64,000 nt of DNA, taken from contig NZ_CP126241.1 in the NCBI RefSeq assembly GCF_030142075.1, positions 2,976,001 through 3,040,000 on the forward strand, in the 5' to 3' direction. Below are positions 9,466 through 17,787 of the stretch, piece after piece. The stretch is from Arthrobacter sp. zg-Y20. GTDB taxonomy: Bacteria > Actinomycetota > Actinomycetes > Actinomycetales > Micrococcaceae. The position numbers and the translations under genes are program-made. Position 1 is the stretch's first letter; every line of letters begins with the position of its first letter. The notes under the pieces are model-generated. The model made no database searches. It saw only the letters and a list, made by a program, of their open reading frames with translations, and was not told the origin of the DNA.

Positions 9466-10056
9466 TTATTGCCACCCCGGGACCAGGGACAGCAGGAGCG
9501 GCACCACGGTCAGGGCGACGAAGGCGGGCAGGGAACACAGGCCCAACGGCACGACCAGCCGGACCCCGAGAGTGGCGGCACGCCGTTTGCTTTCCGCCCG
9601 GCGCCGGCGGCGCATGGCATCAGCGTGGGAATGGATGACGGCCGCCGACGGTGCCCCCGTTGTCGCGGTGAAGCGCAGTGCGGGCCCGAGGGCAAGGAAG
9701 GCCGCCGATACCGGTTCCGTCCCGGCTCCGGCTGGTCCTGCCTCCTCGCTGCAGGCAAGCTGCCATGCGGTCTCCCACGGAGCCCCGAGGCTGGAGGCAC
9801 CCAGCAGGCGGCTAAGGCACCGTGCGGTGGAAGCGTCCACACCTTCGGCGAGTATCGCCAGGGCGGAGGACAGCGGTTGTCCGGCTTTGAGCATCGCCGC
9901 CACCAAATCCAGCATTAGGGCCGGATCACTGACACCCGCCTCCGTGTTCGGCTGGGCGGCACTCGGGCCTGGGCCGATGCCCGGCAAGCCCCTTCCGGGC
10001 GCCAGGAGCAGGACTGCGGCAGCGGCCAGAAGGACGAACACTGCCAGTCCGTTCAT
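9466..10056 (-). CDS. TadC-like type II/IV secretion membrane protein (GspF family)
   Basis: A 196-residue inner-membrane protein: one N-terminal helix (VFVLLAAAAVLLLAPG), a cytoplasmic GspF-type helical domain (LMLDLVAAMLKAGQPLSSALAIL), and two C-terminal hydrophobic segments (LGVRLVVPLGLCSLPAFVALTVVPLLLSL, split here by its internal Gly-Leu). It pairs with TadB to form the membrane platform for the TadA ATPase. The ATG overlaps the tadB stop as ATGA. It corresponds to M. tuberculosis Rv3657c. Confidence 0.78.
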   Translation of the reverse strand: MNGLAVFVLLAAAAVLLLAPGRGLPGIGPGPSAAQPNTEAGVSDPALMLDLVAAMLKAGQPLSSALAILAEGVDASTARCLSRLLGASSLGAPWETAWQLACSEEAGPAGAGTEPVSAAFLALGPALRFTATTGAPSAAVIHSHADAMRRRRRAESKRRAATLGVRLVVPLGLCSLPAFVALTVVPLLLSLVPGWQ

Positions 10057-10928
10057 CGCTGGTCCGCCGATTCCCCCGGGTCGGCCGCCCTTCGCACTAT
10101 CCAGCCCGACCATAAGTACCCGGCCAGCCACAAACCACAGCCAGAACCCGCCGCGACCCATCCAAGCGGCGTCCCCGCCAGTATCTGCAGCGGATTGCCG
10201 CCCAACAGATAACCAAGTCCCATCCCGCCGGCCGGCAACCAGGTCAGCAACCGGACCGTAGCCCGCGGTCCGGCCAACGCCGCTGCCCGGTCCGCGGCAG
10301 CATCCCGGGAATCGTCCAACTGCCCTGCGTAGCGCATCAGGACGGCGGCCAGCGGGGCACCGCTGCGTTCGGACACCCGAACGCAGGTGGCCAGGCCGGC
10401 CCACAGCAACCCGACCTGCCCGGCCCCGTCCAGCCGGCCGCCTGCCGGCGGCCGGTCCGCAGTGCCGGCTTTCCGTCCGGCCCGCCACCGTCCCGCGCCG
10501 CGCCGTCCGCTGTCCCGCACAGCAGCGTCAGCGAAGACGGCAACCGGACTCAAACCGAGGGCTGCTGCTGCCCCGGCGGCCTGGAGCACCGGCAGGAAAG
10601 GATGTATCCGGCCGCCGGCCGGGTTTTTCGCGGTGTACAAGGAGGCAGCGTCAGCCCATACACGCTGCGCGGACCGTCCCGCTGATAACAGTCCTGCAAG
10701 CTCACGGACAAGCAGTGCCGGAGCATCCGGGTCCGGGTCCGCAGGCCGGGCGCGCTGCAACCGCACGGCCGAACCGTGAAGAGGCTTGCCTTCAAGAATC
10801 TCCCGGGCCGGCGCCGACCTGCCCCATACGAGGAAGGCGGCCCCGGACAGCAGCACGGCAAGGGTCAGTCCGGTCACGGCCGCACTTCCGGATGCCGGGT
10901 CCGGCGCGCTCCGGGCATCAGCAGGCAC
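10053..10928 (-). CDS. TadB-like secretion membrane protein (GspF family)
   Basis: About 291 residues. An N-terminal membrane helix (GLTLAVLLSGAAFLVWG), a cytoplasmic GspF-like region (LLVRELAGLLSAGRSAQRVW and RVSERSGAPLAAVLMRYAGQL), then two C-terminal membrane segments (WLPAGGMGLGYLLGG and GWVAAGSGCGLWLAGYLW). GTG 10928 overlaps the tadA end by 11 bases; GTG 10877 has GGAAG 7 bases upstream and is an alternative. It corresponds to M. tuberculosis Rv3658c. Confidence 0.75.
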   Translation of the reverse strand: MPADARSAPDPASGSAAVTGLTLAVLLSGAAFLVWGRSAPAREILEGKPLHGSAVRLQRARPADPDPDAPALLVRELAGLLSAGRSAQRVWADAASLYTAKNPAGGRIHPFLPVLQAAGAAAALGLSPVAVFADAAVRDSGRRGAGRWRAGRKAGTADRPPAGGRLDGAGQVGLLWAGLATCVRVSERSGAPLAAVLMRYAGQLDDSRDAAADRAAALAGPRATVRLLTWLPAGGMGLGYLLGGNPLQILAGTPLGWVAAGSGCGLWLAGYLWSGWIVRRAADPGESADQR

Positions 10929-12162
10929 CGCCGGCCAAGCGGTCCGCCAGCCGCTGCTGCAACTGCTCCCACGCTTTGTCCTGCCGGTATTCCCCGCCTG
11001 CGCGGACAAGCGCCGGAACAGCCTTCAGCACACCGTCCTCCAGCGCCAGTACCGCTACCTCGGACACCACGCGGAGACTGGTTTCCCGTTTCAGGTGGAT
11101 GATAACGTCCAGGGCCGCGGCTGCCTGCAGCGCTACCGCCTCCGGCGTCATGCCGGCCAGAGCACCGAGGGCGGCCAGCCGGGCAGGCACATCCGCAGCC
11201 GAATTGGCATGGATGGTTCCGCCCGCCCCGTCGTGGCCGGTGTTGAGGGCGGCCAGCAGCTCCCGGACTTCAGCGCCCCGGCATTCGCCCACCACCAGCC
11301 GGTCCGGCCGCATGCGCAGGGCCTGGCGGACCAGTTCCGCCTGCTCCAGCACCCCGCTGCCTTCCACGTTGCCGTGTCTGCTCTGCAGGCCAACCACGTG
11401 AGGGTGCAGCGGAGCCAGCTCCGCGGCGTCTTCCACGAGCACCAGCCGTTCCTGCGCTCCGCTGAGGGACAGCAGCGTGGAGAGCAGGGTGGTCTTGCCG
11501 GAACCGGTGGCCCCACTGACAAGGAAGTTCAACCGGCGCCGCACAATTTCCCGAAGCACCGCTTCACACCGGCCGTCCATGGTGCCGCCGCGGCCCAGCT
11601 CAGCCAGCGTGAAGGCGCGGTTACGGTGGATCCGGATGGAGAGCAGGGTTGACCCCGTGGAGACAGGCTGAAGTACCGCGTGAACCCGGTAACCCTGCAA
11701 TTGGACGTCAACGCAGGGGCACGAGTCGTCCAGTCTCCGTCCCCCCGCGGCAACCAGTCGGGTGGCGAGTGCCAGCACATCGGAGTCTGCGGCAAAGCGA
11801 ACCCCGGTCAGCTCCAGCCCGTGTCCGGCGTCCACCCACACCCGGTCCGGGCCGTTGACCAGGATGTCACTGACGTCCGGCAGCATAGCCAGGGGCTGCA
11901 GCGGCCCAAGGCCTTGGAGTTCGGCGCGGACCCGGTCCACAGCCTGCAGGGTTCCCTCCGATCCCAGCAGCCGGCCGCTGGCTTGGACCGCCTCCGCCAG
12001 CCGTGCCCCCGTGACCGGTTCCGGATGCGCCAGGATCCGGTCCCGCACGCGGCTGAGCAACGGATCGGGACCCACCGGGACCGCTGCGCCGGGGAATGCA
12101 GCACCTGGGAACGCCCTGCCCGGAAAGGCAGCAGAGCGGCCTCCGCTACTCCCGGGACTCAC
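10918..12162 (-). CDS. TadA-like secretion ATPase (GspE/VirB11 superfamily)
   Basis: A 414-residue ATPase of the helicase/secretion neighbourhood type (TIGR03819; Rv3659c). Walker A is SGATGSGKTTLL, the Asp box is LVLVEDAAEL, Walker B is LVVGECRGAEVREL and the His box is GGTIHANSAADVPARL. It should hexamerise on the cytoplasmic face and drive pseudopilin assembly through TadB/TadC. GTG 12162 overlaps the upstream stop as GTGA. The N-terminal 30 residues contain short FPGAA repeats. Confidence 0.85.
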   Translation of the reverse strand: MSPGSSGGRSAAFPGRAFPGAAFPGAAVPVGPDPLLSRVRDRILAHPEPVTGARLAEAVQASGRLLGSEGTLQAVDRVRAELQGLGPLQPLAMLPDVSDILVNGPDRVWVDAGHGLELTGVRFAADSDVLALATRLVAAGGRRLDDSCPCVDVQLQGYRVHAVLQPVSTGSTLLSIRIHRNRAFTLAELGRGGTMDGRCEAVLREIVRRRLNFLVSGATGSGKTTLLSTLLSLSGAQERLVLVEDAAELAPLHPHVVGLQSRHGNVEGSGVLEQAELVRQALRMRPDRLVVGECRGAEVRELLAALNTGHDGAGGTIHANSAADVPARLAALGALAGMTPEAVALQAAAALDVIIHLKRETSLRVVSEVAVLALEDGVLKAVPALVRAGGEYRQDKAWEQLQQRLADRLAGGAC

Positions 12163-13406
12163 GCGGCCCTCCCGGCCATCAAGGTTTCCGCGAGGATCCG
12201 CCGCGACGCCACGGCGATCCTGCGCCGGGCCGGGCCGGCCAGGATGCGCCCGTTCTCCGCGGCCTGCTCCATGCCCCGCTGGAACGGCAGGTAACCGGCC
12301 AATGGGTACCCTGTGGCTTCGGCTACCCGCTGTTCGTCCCACCCGTCCGCGAGCGGTCCGCGCACCACCACCTGCACCGGTGTCCCGGCCAAATCCGGCT
12401 GCAGCGACCGCGCCGCGAGGATGCCGCCGGCGCGTCCAGGAACCACCAGCAACACCTGGTCACAGAAGGGAAGCAGGAATTCCAGGCCCGTGGAGCGGCC
12501 CAGGTCCAACACGGTTACGCCGTATCCCCGACGGGCCGCATCCATAACGGCCAGGACAACGCCGCCGTCCCTGGACGGTTCGCCGTTGCCGCGGGCGAGC
12601 AGCGAAAACCCTGCCACCGCAGGCAGCCCGGCAGCCAGCTGGACGGGGTTGAGGGTCCCGCTCAGCCCTGCAAGGTCCGGCCAGCGGATGCCCTCCGCCT
12701 CAGCGGTCCCCAATCCCCACTCCAATCCGGCTCCCCAGTGGTCTCCATCGATCAGAAGGACCGATTCGCCGGCTTCCGCAGCCGCGGAGCTGATCCAGCA
12801 GGACGCGGTGGACGCCCCTGCACCGCCGCAGCCACCCAACACCCCTACGACCAGACCGCCGGGGCCTGCCCTGCCCCGGCCCAAATAGCCGGCAAGCCAG
12901 GCTGCTGCGGCAGGCAGGATCGCAACGCGTGCCGCGGCGCTCCCGGCGGCGGCCTCCCAGACCTGGGTATCCGCTGCCAGTCCGACCACAATAATTTCCG
13001 CTTTCCCTGCTCCGGAGGGGAAGGCTGCACCGAATCCGGCACCGGAGCTGTTTCCGGAATTCCGCAGGTAGTCGGATCCCACGAGCACCGCATCCGGCTT
13101 CAGGGCCACGGCAGCCGGGACGCTGCCGGCCGTGGTGATCTCCACCCCGGCCGCCGCAGCCAAGCGGGCCACCTCGTCCTGCAGTTCCTGGTCCCCGGAC
13201 ACCAGCACCACCGGACCGCGTTCCCGGGCAATGGCTCCGCGCAGCCGCCTGCCCCGCCTCCCGGCAGATGCCGGCCTCAGCCTGCTCCGTCCCGTTGCGG
13301 CCTCCGCCGTTGGGAAGTCCGCCGTTGGGAAGTCCGGTGCTGAGATGCCCGCCCCTGAGAAGCCCGCCCCTAAGAAGTCCTGAGCCAAGCCGTGATCCTT
13401 TTCCAT
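12159..13406 (-). CDS. CpaE/Ssd-like MinD-superfamily protein (septum site-determining family)
   Basis: A 415-residue protein, first gene of the Tad-like operon, matching TIGR03815 and M. tuberculosis Rv3660c (Ssd). A receiver-like N-terminal part (GPVVLVSGDQEL) is followed by a MinD/ParA fold: deviant Walker A VLGGCGGAGAST without the signature lysines, then LLIDGDHWGAGLEWGLG and VTVLDLGRSTGLEFLLPFCDQVLLV. CpaE proteins position Tad machines at poles or septa; Ssd overexpression affects mycobacterial division (family knowledge). ATG 13406 is chosen; the frame stays open for another 2.7 kb antisense to other genes. Residues 15-30 carry a tandem PTADFPTA duplication. Confidence 0.8.
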   Translation of the reverse strand: MEKDHGLAQDFLGAGFSGAGISAPDFPTADFPTAEAATGRSRLRPASAGRRGRRLRGAIARERGPVVLVSGDQELQDEVARLAAAAGVEITTAGSVPAAVALKPDAVLVGSDYLRNSGNSSGAGFGAAFPSGAGKAEIIVVGLAADTQVWEAAAGSAAARVAILPAAAAWLAGYLGRGRAGPGGLVVGVLGGCGGAGASTASCWISSAAAEAGESVLLIDGDHWGAGLEWGLGTAEAEGIRWPDLAGLSGTLNPVQLAAGLPAVAGFSLLARGNGEPSRDGGVVLAVMDAARRGYGVTVLDLGRSTGLEFLLPFCDQVLLVVPGRAGGILAARSLQPDLAGTPVQVVVRGPLADGWDEQRVAEATGYPLAGYLPFQRGMEQAAENGRILAGPARRRIAVASRRILAETLMAGRAA

Positions 13407-13601
13407 GGCACCCACCGTGCCAGTCCCGGTTCCTGCCCGGGGGCGAGGCACCGGCCGGGCAGCCAGACCCGGTCCCGGTTCCGGATGTGGAGGAAGAGAG
13501 GGACCAGGTTCCGGTTCCGGGAACCGCCGCAGGCCGCCGGAGCCTGCCCCGGCGCTGTGTCGTTCCCTGCTTTCACCGGCGGCACTGGCAGGATGACCGG
13601 C

Positions 13602-14189
13602 ATGAAGCACATCGGCATACTGCTCTTTGACGGCGTGGAAGAACTCGACGCCGTCGGTCCGTGGGAAGTCCTGGCCTACTGGACCCAGGTCTTCCCCGAA
13701 GACGGATACGACGTCGTCCTGCTGTCCGCCGACGGTGCCCCGGTCACTGCGGCCAAGGGCATGCTTCTGACGCCGCAGCTCTCCGCGGCTGAAGCCCCGC
13801 ACTTTGAGGTTTTCCTGCACCCCGGCGGACACGGCACCCGGGCGCTGGCAGCGGATCCGGAGCACTTGGATTGGATGCGGGCCCTGCGGGTCAAGGTCCC
13901 CCTGATGGCCAGTGTCTGTACGGGAAGCCTGGTTTACGCCGCTGCCGGCCTGCTCTCCGACCGCCCGGCAACGACCTACTGGGATGCACTGGACCGGCTC
14001 GCGGCATGGGATTCCAGCATCGAAATCCGGTCCGGGGACCGCTGGGTGGACGACGGCGACGTGGTCACCAGTGCCGGGGTCAGCGCCGGCATTGACATGG
14101 CCCTGCACCTGGTCCGCCGGCTGGCCGGAGAAGAACGGGCCAAACAGGTTCGGCGCGGCATCCAATACGATCCCGAACCTCCCGTGTAG
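13602..14189 (+). CDS. DJ-1/PfpI family protein
   Basis: A 195-residue protein with the class I glutamine amidotransferase-like fold. Features are GILLFDGVEELDAVGPWEVL at the N-terminus (with the conserved Glu), LHPGGHGTRAL, and the nucleophile elbow MASVCTGSLVYAAAGLL with a catalytic cysteine, then TTYWDALDRL and SAGVSAGIDMALHLV. This arrangement is closest to the isonitrile hydratase/ThiJ-like group, often linked to detoxification. ATG 13602 has CAGGA 8 bases upstream; an ATG at 13593 is possible. Confidence 0.82.
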   Translation: MKHIGILLFDGVEELDAVGPWEVLAYWTQVFPEDGYDVVLLSADGAPVTAAKGMLLTPQLSAAEAPHFEVFLHPGGHGTRALAADPEHLDWMRALRVKVPLMASVCTGSLVYAAAGLLSDRPATTYWDALDRLAAWDSSIEIRSGDRWVDDGDVVTSAGVSAGIDMALHLVRRLAGEERAKQVRRGIQYDPEPPV

Positions 14190-14282
14190 GAAATCCCTAC
14201 CCGGAATCCTGCACGAAATGTCCGCCGGCGGCGGTAGGGTCGGCGCAGGCAGAGGACCCCGCGGACAAGGAAACGGATCACC

Positions 14283-16838
14283 ATGGCACCCGAAAACTCC
14301 ACGCACTATCCATCCGCAGACAGCCCGGAACACCTGGACGTGCTGATCATCGGTGCCGGCCTCAGCGGCATCGGCGCGGCCTGCCGCCTTCGCCAGGACC
14401 ATCCCGGCCGCTCCGTGGCCCTGCTCGAATCCCGGAGCCGGGCCGGCGGGACCTGGGACCTGTTCCGCTACCCGGGGATCCGGTCCGACTCGGACCTGTA
14501 TACCTTCGGCTACGACTTCCGCCCCTGGCGGGAGGAGAAAGCCATAGCCGACGGACCAAGCATCCTGAGCTACCTCAAAGAGACAGCGGCCGAATACGGC
14601 GTAGACACCCTGATCCGCTACCACCAGCGGGTGGTAGCGGCGGACTGGTCCAGCGCCGATGCACGGTGGAACGTGACGGTGGAGATGATGCGGACACCGG
14701 AACCAGGTCCCGACGGCACCCGGCCCGAACCGGTGGGGACCGGGGAACTCCTGCACCTGAGCGCCCGCTGGATCTTCAATGCCGCCGGCTATTACCGCTA
14801 CGACAAGGGATACACGCCGGACCTTCCCGGCAGCGAAGATTACCGCGGCCGGATTGTGCATCCGCAGCACTGGCCGGAGGACCTGGACCCGGCCGGAAAG
14901 CGGATCGCCGTGATCGGCAGCGGCGCCACCGCGGTCACGCTTGTACCGGCGCTGGCCACGCTCGGAGCAGAGGTCACCATGGTCCAACGGACCCCCACCT
15001 ACATCCTGCCCATACCGGCGGAGGACCCCATTGCCCGCCGGCTGCGCGGCGTCGTTGGCCCTGAGCGCACCGGCCGGATCATGGCCGAGATCAGTGCCCG
15101 CCGGCAACGGGCTATTTGGGCGTTCTGCCAGCGCTGGCCAAACCTGGCCCGGAAGGCCATCCGTAAAATCCAGTCCCGGGTAGTGCCGCCGGGGTTCGAT
15201 CTGGACACCCATCTGAACCCGCCCTACCAACCCTGGGACCAGCGGCTTTGCGCAGTGCCGGACGGCGACTTCTTCGCCGCCCTGCGCGGCGGCCACGCTG
15301 CGCTGGTGACCGGGCAGCTCGCCGGATTCACGGAACACGGACTCCGGCTGGCATCGGGCGAAGAGGTGGAGGCCGACGTCGTCGTGACCGCCACCGGGTT
15401 CACCATCCAGGTTCTGGGCGGCATGGAACTGCGCCTGGACGGTGCCCCAGTGCACCTGCCCGAGCACGTGGCCTACCGCGGAGTGATGCTCAGCGGCATC
15501 CCCAACATGGCCTTCGCCATCGGTTACACCAATGCGGCCTGGACCCTGAAGGTGGGGTTGCTGACCCAGTGGTTCTCCCGTCTGCTGACGTCCATGGACC
15601 GGCACGGTTACACCGCGGCGGTTCCGGTGGCGCCGGAAGCGCTCCAAACGCGCCCGCTCCTGGATTTCGGGGCCGGCTATGTCCAGCGCAGCCTGGCGTC
15701 CCTGCCGCGTCAGGGCACGCAGGCACCGTGGCTGATGACCATGAACTTCCTGGCGGACCGCCGGGACCTGCAGAACGGCGTCTTGGCGGACGAACACCTG
15801 CGTTTTACGGGGCCGGAACGCCCGGGCGCCGAAGCCGGTCCGGGTGCGGACCGTTTTGCCACCCTCGCCTCCGGGGTGCGGCTGTGCTTCCGCGTGGACG
15901 GCCCGGAGGATGGTGAGCCGGTAGTCCTGGTTTCCGGTCTCGGGCTGGACCTGACCGCCTGGCCCGCGGCGCTCGTGGACGGGCTGGCAGCGTCTGGCTA
16001 CCGGGTGATCCGCCTGGATAACCGGGATGCCGGACGTTCCACCCGAATGGACACCCCTGTGCCGACCCTGCTGCATCAGGCGCTCGCCCGGCCCATGCCC
16101 GGCGCCTACCGGATCGAGGACATGGCCGACGACGTCGCCGGGCTGCTGGACCACCTCCAAGTGGCCCGGGCACACGTGACGGGGATGTCACTGGGCGGGA
16201 TGATTGCCCAGACTTTCGCGGCCCGCCATCCGGCGCGGACCCTGACCCTGACCTCCCTGATTTCGACCACGGGCGCACCCAAGGTCGGTGCCGCGGCGCT
16301 GTCCACCAAGGTCCGGTTCGCACAGCGCCCACCCCGCACCCGGGAGGAGTTCGTCCGCGCGCGGGTGGGCATGATGCGGCACCTGTCCGGCCGGGCCAAT
16401 CCGGCCGATCCCGCCGTCGAGGGCCCGCTGGCCGCCCTGGCATGGGAGCGGGGTGCCTACCCCGACCGCGGGCACGCCCGGGCCCGGCAACTGGGCGCAA
16501 TCCACGCCTCGCAGGACCGCACCGCCGACCTGGCCGGAATCGGGGTGCCCACACTGGTGATCCACGGCGACCGGGACCCTATTGTGCATCCCAGCGGTGG
16601 CCAGGCCACGGCGGCGGCGATCCCGGGTGCACGCCACGTGACCATGCCCGGCATGGGGCATTACTTCCATGCCGCCGCGGTGCCGGAACTGCTGCAGCTG
16701 ATCATCGGGCACTTCCGCTCCGCCAGCCCGACGGCGCCGTCCCCGGAGCCGCTCCCGGACCCGTCACCGGAGGCGCTTTCCGAAGTTTCTACTGAGGTTC
16801 CTGCTGGCCCATCCCAGGTGAAACCGGCACAGCATTGA
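14283..16838 (+). CDS. Fusion of flavin Baeyer-Villiger-type monooxygenase with alpha/beta hydrolase
   Basis: A single 851-residue frame. Residues 1-500 are a class B flavin monooxygenase: FAD loop VLIIGAGLSGIGAA (20-30), YRGRIVHPQHWPED (186-199), the Baeyer-Villiger fingerprint FxGxxxHxxxWP with Tyr for Phe, and the NADPH loop IAVIGSGATA (about 209). Residues 523-790 are an alpha/beta hydrolase: VVLVSGLGLDLTAWP, nucleophile Ser636 in TGMSLGG, HGDRDPIVHP and PGMGHYFH for acid and His. A ketone would be oxidised to an ester or lactone, then hydrolysed by the same polypeptide (inference). AAGGA lies 11 bases before the ATG. The final 30 residues are Pro/Ser-rich. Confidence 0.85.
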   Translation: MAPENSTHYPSADSPEHLDVLIIGAGLSGIGAACRLRQDHPGRSVALLESRSRAGGTWDLFRYPGIRSDSDLYTFGYDFRPWREEKAIADGPSILSYLKETAAEYGVDTLIRYHQRVVAADWSSADARWNVTVEMMRTPEPGPDGTRPEPVGTGELLHLSARWIFNAAGYYRYDKGYTPDLPGSEDYRGRIVHPQHWPEDLDPAGKRIAVIGSGATAVTLVPALATLGAEVTMVQRTPTYILPIPAEDPIARRLRGVVGPERTGRIMAEISARRQRAIWAFCQRWPNLARKAIRKIQSRVVPPGFDLDTHLNPPYQPWDQRLCAVPDGDFFAALRGGHAALVTGQLAGFTEHGLRLASGEEVEADVVVTATGFTIQVLGGMELRLDGAPVHLPEHVAYRGVMLSGIPNMAFAIGYTNAAWTLKVGLLTQWFSRLLTSMDRHGYTAAVPVAPEALQTRPLLDFGAGYVQRSLASLPRQGTQAPWLMTMNFLADRRDLQNGVLADEHLRFTGPERPGAEAGPGADRFATLASGVRLCFRVDGPEDGEPVVLVSGLGLDLTAWPAALVDGLAASGYRVIRLDNRDAGRSTRMDTPVPTLLHQALARPMPGAYRIEDMADDVAGLLDHLQVARAHVTGMSLGGMIAQTFAARHPARTLTLTSLISTTGAPKVGAAALSTKVRFAQRPPRTREEFVRARVGMMRHLSGRANPADPAVEGPLAALAWERGAYPDRGHARARQLGAIHASQDRTADLAGIGVPTLVIHGDRDPIVHPSGGQATAAAIPGARHVTMPGMGHYFHAAAVPELLQLIIGHFRSASPTAPSPEPLPDPSPEALSEVSTEVPAGPSQVKPAQH

Positions 16839-17112
16839 TCTTGGAGTTGGCCGGCAGTTTCCGGACGCGGGAAAAGCCCTTGGCATCAAGGTGGTTCTTC
16901 TCCCGGAAAACGGCCACGGCGTCGTCGTAGGCCTCGTTCACCCGGGCGCCTGTGCAGATCTCAGCGGAACCGTCGTTGAAGATGATGCGGATGGCCGCGG
17001 AGCGCGGAAAGTGCCGGTCCATCCGAATGAAGCCGTCATTGTCCTGCTGAAGAGTGATCAAGGGATTCCGTCCTGCGTATAAGGTGACAGTCCAGTCTGC
17101 CCTATCGGACAT
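16789..17112 (-). CDS. Hypothetical protein, overlapping the 3' end of the fusion gene
   Basis: A 107-residue frame starting MSDRADWTVTLYAGRNPL. It is hydrophilic with a mixed alpha/beta look (RIIFNDGSAEICTGARVNEAYDD), with no family I recognise. It overlaps the convergent fusion gene by 50 bases. It fills an otherwise empty gap and its composition looks like protein rather than a frame shadow, but no ribosome site is evident. Existence is moderately supported; function unknown. Confidence 0.45.
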   Translation of the reverse strand: MSDRADWTVTLYAGRNPLITLQQDNDGFIRMDRHFPRSAAIRIIFNDGSAEICTGARVNEAYDDAVAVFREKNHLDAKGFSRVRKLPANSKINAVPVSPGMGQQEPQ

Positions 17113-17153
17113 GCGCCCGATGCCGCCGCACGGCATCAGCCGGCCCGGAGCGG

Positions 17154-17711
17154 CTAGCCGCTTCTTCGAAGGGTGAACATAAAGGGGCCCTGCGGGCCGC
17201 GGTAGTCCATGGCGCCCAGGAGTGTGTTCCCACTGACTCGCCGGAACGAATCGATGATGGGCTGCGAGTCGTAAACCATGGCCGCGGAAAGTACGCCGCG
17301 GTACTCCACCATCCGCAGGCGGGCCCGTGGTTTCCGCGTCCGGACCAGCTGCAGGAGGGGGCGGAGTGCGCGGCCCGCCGCCGGCTGGCGCAGCAGGGGC
17401 CCCAGCCGCAGCACCGTGCCCAGCGGCACGAACCAGGGGTTAACGTCGAACGGCCCGCCGTCGCCGCCGGCAAACAGCAGAGGGTGGGCGTCGTCAGGTC
17501 CGTCGAACTGCTTGCCGTACCAGCCGAGCCGGGTCAGGACGCCGTCGAGGGGGTGCGACGTCGGCACCTCCGCTCCCTGCCAGGACCCCGTAAGCTCCTG
17601 AACCCGCACCGGCGGCAGGGAATCAAAAAACCCGGAGGCCTGCGCCGGAGTGGTTCCACCGCTGAGTTCCCGGAGCATTAAATCCGGTCCATCGATCCGT
17701 GGTTCGCCCAT
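17154..17711 (-). CDS. GXWXG / DUF4334 domain protein
   Basis: A 185-residue protein. The N-terminal GXWXG domain shows LTGSWQGAEVPTSHPLDGVL followed by LGWYGKQF; the C-terminal DUF4334 part shows ARLRMVEYRGVLSAAMVYDSQPIIDSFRRV and ends LLGAMDYRGPQGPFMFTLRR. Both domains are of unknown function, common in actinobacteria, with a lipocalin-like look. TAGTCT ends 6 bases before the ATG, so the mRNA may be leaderless. It is divergent from the polymerase gene. Confidence 0.8.
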   Translation of the reverse strand: MGEPRIDGPDLMLRELSGGTTPAQASGFFDSLPPVRVQELTGSWQGAEVPTSHPLDGVLTRLGWYGKQFDGPDDAHPLLFAGGDGGPFDVNPWFVPLGTVLRLGPLLRQPAAGRALRPLLQLVRTRKPRARLRMVEYRGVLSAAMVYDSQPIIDSFRRVSGNTLLGAMDYRGPQGPFMFTLRRSG

Positions 17712-17717
17712 CCGGTA

Positions 17718-17723
17718 AGACTA
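17718..17723 (-). promoter_or_regulatory. Putative -10 element of leaderless GXWXG gene
   Basis: TAGTCT on the minus strand, then 6 bases, then ATG 17711. It shares a 76-base divergent gap with GAGAAT at 17776-17781, which is 6 bases before the polymerase ATG. Confidence 0.4.
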
Positions 17724-17787
17724 GCCTGCGGGGCTCCGCCCGGACACGGCGCACCGGTGCTGCACTGATCCGGGTGAGAATAGAGGC

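Noticed and set aside
13407-13601. GGTTCC-rich stretch as a repeat element
   Set aside because: Copies are short and irregular; it looks like ordinary low-complexity intergenic DNA.
13407-16175. Upstream extension of the Ssd frame to a 1338-codon frame
   Set aside because: The extra part is antisense to the DJ-1 and fusion genes and shows no domain; conserved Ssd sequence begins after 13406.
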